Source of the DNA: Thermoplasmata archaeon
GTDB lineage: Archaea; Thermoplasmatota; Thermoplasmata; Lutacidiplasmatales; UBA184
NCBI GenBank assembly: GCA_030044695.1
Contig: JASIDM010000114.1
Coordinates: forward strand, 1 to 8,946
DNA: 8,946 bases
Direction of reading: 5' to 3'
The notes beneath the pieces are model-generated. The model was given only the letters and a program-made list of their open reading frames with translations, ran no database searches and was not told the DNA's origin. The stretch's first letter is position 1, and every line of letters starts with the position of its first letter. Below, in pieces: positions 6,095 to 8,946 of this stretch. A program made the position numbers and the translations under genes.

Positions 6095-7285
6095 ATGGCC
6101 GATCCTTCGAGCGACCCGGACGGTCCGGCGACGTTCCCGGGGTCGCTCGCCCCGGCGGCGTTCGCCGCCCGGATCGCGGCGCTGGGGATCGGCGCGACGG
6201 CGATCGGCGTGCTCCTGATCGTCCTCGGGAGCGCGGCCGCGGTGTTCCCGCCGCCGGAGCTGTACCGCGACGGCTTCTCGGGTTACGACCCGCCGTTCGC
6301 CATCGTCGCGGGAATCCTCCTCATCGTGCTCGCCCCCCAGGTGCGGGACCGGGTCGCCTCGGCCTGGCTGTTCTCCCTGCTGGCGCCGATCCTCACCTGC
6401 TCGGCGGCGGTGCTGAGCCCCAACGTCGCCTCCCTGGCGAGCGCCGTCGCCTCGTCGGCGTACGTCGCGGCGGTCTATCCGTACCGCAGCGGCTTCTACC
6501 GCGACGCGACGTCCGGGCCGGGCGCCACGGCGATGGCGGTGCTCGTCGCCGGGCTGCTGTCGCTGCTCTTCGGCACCGTGGGCGCGCGCTGGCTGAACGG
6601 GCAGTTCACCCCGCCGATCCGGGGATGGGCGGAGGCGCTGTACTTCACCGTCACGACGATCTCGACCAACGGCTCGACGATCGAGCCGACGACCAACGTC
6701 GCCCGACTGTTCGTCGTCGCCCTGATCCTCCTCGGCGTGGGAACGTTCTTATCGGCCATCGTGGTCATCTTCCTCCCGTTCCTGGAGCGGCGGCTCAGCG
6801 GACTCACCGCCGCCCTGGGGCGCTCGCAGATGCAGGAGCTGGAGCGGCACGTCATCGTCTGCGGGGCCTCGGCCGAGGCCGTCGCGACGGCGAAGGCCCT
6901 GCGCGCGGCCGGGGCGCGGACGGTGATCGTCTCGCCCGACTCCCAGGCGCTGGAGTTGCTGCGCTCCGAGGGGTTCCGGACCTCGCTCGGCGATCCGTCG
7001 GTCGAGGCCGATCTCACGGCCGTGGGGATCGAACGGGCCCACGCCATCGTGGTCGCCCAGGCCTCCGACGCGGAGAACCTCCTCACGGTGATCACGGCGC
7101 GCGCCCTGGGCCCCGGGGTCCGCATCGTCGCGATCGCCTCCTCGGACAGCAGCCTGCCGAAGCTGCGCAAGGCCGGGGCCAACGAGGCCGTCAGCGTGGT
7201 GAGCGTCGCCGCACAGCTGCTCAGTTCCGCCGCGCTCGAGCGCGGCTCGGGGGGCAGCCCCCCGACCTCGCCGGCCGCAGGGTAG
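6095..7285 (+). CDS. Ion channel with C-terminal TrkA-N/RCK-type domain and atypical selectivity filter
   Basis: 396 residues. About four hydrophobic segments occupy residues 26-145, then a pore module: an outer helix (about 148-172), a pore loop YFTVTTISTNGSTIEPTT (183-200) and an inner helix (about 203-225, ARLFVVALILLGVGTFLSAI). The flanks match potassium channels of the VIC/MthK type (YFTVTTI before, P-T-T and R-L-F after). The filter is different: T191-N-G-S-T195 replaces TVGYGD. After the membrane part a Rossmann-type domain starts at HVIVCG (252-257) and has TVIVSPDS, a GDPS turn and AHAIVVAQASDAENLL, the order of TrkA-N domains. The usual GxGxxG is G-A-S-A-E-A, so nucleotide binding is doubtful. 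Conduction of K+ cannot be assumed. It heads a probable operon with the next two genes. Confidence 0.85.
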   Translation: MADPSSDPDGPATFPGSLAPAAFAARIAALGIGATAIGVLLIVLGSAAAVFPPPELYRDGFSGYDPPFAIVAGILLIVLAPQVRDRVASAWLFSLLAPILTCSAAVLSPNVASLASAVASSAYVAAVYPYRSGFYRDATSGPGATAMAVLVAGLLSLLFGTVGARWLNGQFTPPIRGWAEALYFTVTTISTNGSTIEPTTNVARLFVVALILLGVGTFLSAIVVIFLPFLERRLSGLTAALGRSQMQELERHVIVCGASAEAVATAKALRAAGARTVIVSPDSQALELLRSEGFRTSLGDPSVEADLTAVGIERAHAIVVAQASDAENLLTVITARALGPGVRIVAIASSDSSLPKLRKAGANEAVSVVSVAAQLLSSAALERGSGGSPPTSPAAG

Positions 7286-7363
7286 GTTCCGCCGGATGCC
7301 CGACCGCCGTCGCCGAACGCTCGCCTCCCGCCGGGGCCGTTCGCCCCGCTCGCGCTAGGTCCA

Positions 7364-7370
7364 GAGGGGA
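7364..7370 (+). promoter_or_regulatory. Ribosome binding site for the 7376 gene
   Basis: GAGGGGA ends five bases before the ATG at 7376. No TATA-like element lies at -31 from this ATG, so the gene is probably read from the channel mRNA rather than its own promoter. The site fixes the start choice. Confidence 0.5.
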
Positions 7371-7375
7371 CGGGC

Positions 7376-7915
7376 ATGACGAGCCGTATCCGCTCCGGGC
7401 CCCGACGGCCCGAACCCGGCACCGTTCGGATCGAGCTCGACCTGCCGCACGAGATCCTCCGGCCGTCGTCGGTCCCCGTGATCCGGCAGCTGGAGGCGTT
7501 CCTGCGCGAGCAGGAGGTCGAGGAAGAGGGGAGCCTCATGGTCCGCTCGGCCGATCTCCTGGACGTCCTCGGGGGCCTCGGGTTCTCCCGGGTCGACCAC
7601 TGGGAGCTCGACCCCGGCGGTTGGCTCCCGCTCCCCGAGGCGGTCCACGCCGGGCGGTTCGAGCCCGTCGGTCACCTGCTCCGGGCCCTCCGCAGCTCGG
7701 CCTGGGCGCCGTTCGCGAGGGCGGACGGCTTCGGGGCCCGGCTCTCCTCCGGGAGCGGGGATCGGGTCGACGCCCGCCTGCTCCGTAGGCATCGCGAGCG
7801 GGAGCACTCGATCACGGTCCTGCTCTGGGACGCGCCATCGGCTGCCGAGCTGAAGCGGGTCGTGGCCCGGCTCCGCGCGCGGTTCCATCCGCTGAAGGTC
7901 AGGCTCGCCCGATGA
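7376..7915 (+). CDS. Unrecognised soluble protein, 179 residues
   Basis: No family was recognised. There is no signal peptide or membrane segment. After a basic N-terminus (RIRSGPRRPEPG) come a strand (TVRIELDLP), a helix (VIRQLEAFLREQEVEEEG, about 34-51) and a second helix-like stretch (SADLLDVLGGLGFSRVDHW). A middle part follows that is rich in Gly, Arg and Leu, then a C-terminal half with a basic helix (ARLLRRHREREH), a hydrophobic strand (SITVLLWDA) and a final basic helix (AELKRVVARLRARF). The alternation suggests a small alpha/beta fold, perhaps regulatory. It is 90 bases downstream of the channel gene and 52 upstream of the transporter-like gene, has a good Shine-Dalgarno sequence and no promoter of its own. 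A cytosolic partner or regulator of these membrane proteins is therefore possible, but this is inference from position only. Confidence 0.7.
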   Translation: MTSRIRSGPRRPEPGTVRIELDLPHEILRPSSVPVIRQLEAFLREQEVEEEGSLMVRSADLLDVLGGLGFSRVDHWELDPGGWLPLPEAVHAGRFEPVGHLLRALRSSAWAPFARADGFGARLSSGSGDRVDARLLRRHREREHSITVLLWDAPSAAELKRVVARLRARFHPLKVRLAR

Positions 7916-7956
7916 GGGCCTGGGGCTTCCCTGGGGCCGCGAGGCCGCCCCACGAC

Positions 7957-7960
7957 GAGG
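7957..7960 (+). promoter_or_regulatory. Ribosome binding site for the 7968 gene
   Basis: GAGG ends seven bases before the ATG at 7968. It supports that start and, with no A+T-rich box nearby, fits translation from a polycistronic message. Confidence 0.4.
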
Positions 7961-7967
7961 CACCGGC

Positions 7968-8699
7968 ATGATCGGGGCCGAGCTCGGCGCGCTCGTCGTG
8001 GCGTTCGTGCTCATGGTGGTCGAGCTCACCGAGATCGTCGCCCTCGTCTTCGCGCTCGGCGCCGGCGCGGCGACGATCCGCCACGGGGCGATGGGGGCCG
8101 TCGCGGGCGTGGCGGTCGTCGCCCTGCTCGCCCTCGGCACGGGGGCCGCGATCCTGGCGGTCTCGCACGGGATCCTGCTCTGGGCGTCGGCCGTCGTGCT
8201 CGTCGCCTTCGGCGTCGTCCTGTTCCGCAGCACGCTGCGGACCTATCGACGGGCGGCCGCGGCCCGCCGCGGGGCCCCGCCCCCTCCCCCTCGGCCGACG
8301 CTGCAGTTCGTGGGCGGGTTCACCGTCGGGGCCGTGGAGGCGACCGAGGTCGTCGTCGTCCTGCTCGCTCTCACGGCGGCCGGGGAGGGGCGCTCGGCGA
8401 TCCTCGGCGCCGTCGCGGCCGGGGTCGTCCTGGTCGTCGCGGCGGCGCTCGTCCACGAGCGGATCCGCCGCATCAAGACGGCCTGGCTCAAGCTCGGCGC
8501 CACGTCGATGATCTGGACGTTCGCGGTCTTCTGGGCGGGCGAGGCGGCCGGTCTCCGGTGGCCGTACGGGGACCTGGTCCTGCTGCCCCTGTTCGCCGCC
8601 AGCCTCGTCGTGGTCCGGGGCGCGATCGCCGCCGGGCTGCGGCGCGGGCACGGCGTCGGGGCGAACCCCCCGCCCGGAGGCGACCGGCCGGCCGCCTAG
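7968..8699 (+). CDS. Membrane protein with duplicated E-x-T-E helices, LysE/UPF0016-like cation exporter candidate
   Basis: 243 residues that are mostly membrane, with about six to seven helices in two related halves. The first half opens with LMVVELTEIVALVFALG (E19, E22) and the second with TVGAVEATEVVVVLLAL (E124, E127). Each has an acidic E-x-T-E inside an otherwise hydrophobic helix, followed by a loop, a Gly/Val/Ala-rich helix and another helix. A cytosolic linker with RRAAAARRG and a run of prolines (about 91-110) joins the halves. A duplicated acidic motif in paired helices is the layout of UPF0016/GDT1 (ExGD[KR][ST]) and related LysE-superfamily cation transporters, but the motif is not identical, so the link is structural analogy. 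It may instead belong to an uncharacterised archaeal membrane family such as COG4280, a tentative memory-based call. It is last in the channel operon and overlaps the convergent propeller gene by 4 bp. Confidence 0.75.
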   Translation: MIGAELGALVVAFVLMVVELTEIVALVFALGAGAATIRHGAMGAVAGVAVVALLALGTGAAILAVSHGILLWASAVVLVAFGVVLFRSTLRTYRRAAAARRGAPPPPPRPTLQFVGGFTVGAVEATEVVVVLLALTAAGEGRSAILGAVAAGVVLVVAAALVHERIRRIKTAWLKLGATSMIWTFAVFWAGEAAGLRWPYGDLVLLPLFAASLVVVRGAIAAGLRRGHGVGANPPPGGDRPAA

Positions 8700-8946
8700 A
8701 TCGCCGCTTCGACCGAGTGGATCCCGGGGAACTGGTACGGGACCATCCGCCAACTCTTCCCCCCGTCGGGGCTCAGGACCAGCTGACCGGTCGTCGTGCC
8801 GACGTAGATCCCGGCCGGATCGAGGGCGTCTACGGCGATCCCCTCGCGATGAACGCCGTACTCCCCCGGGAACGCCTTCGGGCTCATGAGGGTCCGCCAG
8901 CGGCGGTTCTTCTCCGACCACTCCCAGACCTGCAGGCCGCCGTTCG
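8696..8946 (-). CDS. BNR/Asp-box beta-propeller (WD40/YVTN/sialidase-like) protein, C-terminal fragment cut by right window edge
   Basis: The minus strand is open from the window edge to a TAG at 8698-8696, giving 82 complete codons of the C-terminus. The sequence runs from NGGLQVWEWSEKNRRWRTL through GVHREGIAVDALDPAGIYVG and TTTGQLVLSPDGGKSWRMVP to SVEAAI. SPDGGKSW is an exact Asp-box (S-x-D-x-G-x-[ST]-W), the turn motif of sialidase-like and photosystem-II-assembly-factor-like propellers. The pattern D-x-xDPAGIYVGTTTGQL is typical of the widespread BNR-like repeat proteins usually named exo-alpha-sialidase without proof of that activity. An internal ATG at 8887 is not the true start, because the homologous sequence continues upstream to the edge. 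It converges on the 7968 gene with a 4-bp overlap. Confidence 0.82.
   Translation of the reverse strand, partial: NGGLQVWEWSEKNRRWRTLMSPKAFPGEYGVHREGIAVDALDPAGIYVGTTTGQLVLSPDGGKSWRMVPYQFPGIHSVEAAI

Noticed and set aside
7899..8921. A 340-codon minus-strand ORF
   Set aside because: It covers the exporter-like gene in antisense with low-complexity Arg/Asp/Gly sequence. It also runs over the propeller gene, whose Asp-box sequence is in a different minus frame.
1..8946. tRNA, rRNA, CRISPR array, insertion sequence or phage elements
   Set aside because: Reading both strands showed no tRNA-like cloverleaf, no spaced direct repeats, no transposase or integrase motifs and no terminal inverted repeats. 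Small RNAs without clear structure could be missed by eye.

Overview
The window comes from a GC-rich archaeon, most plausibly a member of the Thermoplasmatota (Thermoplasmata-like). Three things point there. First, it carries a large, Asn-glycosylation-rich, membrane-anchored thermopsin (peptidase family A5), a family essentially confined to archaea and expanded in acidophilic and soil Thermoplasmata. Second, A+T-rich TATA-like boxes begin at about -31 from the start codon of several genes with no ribosome binding site, the geometry of leaderless archaeal transcripts. Third, genes inside an apparent operon instead carry Shine-Dalgarno (SD) sequences. Lineage is inferred; there is no rRNA or other marker gene here. 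High GC gives long spurious antisense ORFs, including one of 1265 codons that should not be annotated.

Layout. Positions 1-206 (minus) hold the N-terminus of an MFS drug/solute exporter that runs off the left edge. A 200-bp divergent intergenic region follows, with a promoter for each neighbour. A stand-alone MOSC-domain protein (408-992) comes next, and its stop codon lies inside the promoter of a four-helix membrane protein of unknown function (1015-1770). A small protein (1848-2432) has a Pro/Arg-rich cytosolic N-terminus, one membrane helix and a short beta-rich ectodomain. The dominant gene (about 2601-6032) encodes a roughly 1140-residue surface protein: signal peptide, thermopsin domain, NosD-like beta-helix section, three tandem beta repeats, membrane anchor and a Pro-rich cytosolic tail.

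A short spacer with a perfect GC hairpin beside a TATA box leads into a probable three-gene operon. Its members are an ion channel with a C-terminal TrkA-N/RCK-type domain (6095-7285), an unrecognised soluble protein of 179 residues (7376-7915), and a membrane protein with two E-x-T-E motifs in duplicated halves, resembling LysE/UPF0016-type exporters (7968-8699). This operon ends tail-to-tail, with a 4-bp overlap, against the C-terminus of a BNR/Asp-box beta-propeller protein (minus strand, 8696 to the right edge).

The genes fit a theme of cell envelope and transport: export, surface proteolysis or adhesion, and ion homeostasis. The most unusual elements are the channel, whose pore loop has Thr-Asn-Gly-Ser-Thr where K+ channels have Thr-Val-Gly-Tyr-Gly and whose nucleotide-binding glycine motif is also degenerate, and the multi-domain thermopsin. 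I see no tRNA, rRNA, CRISPR array, insertion sequence or phage gene.
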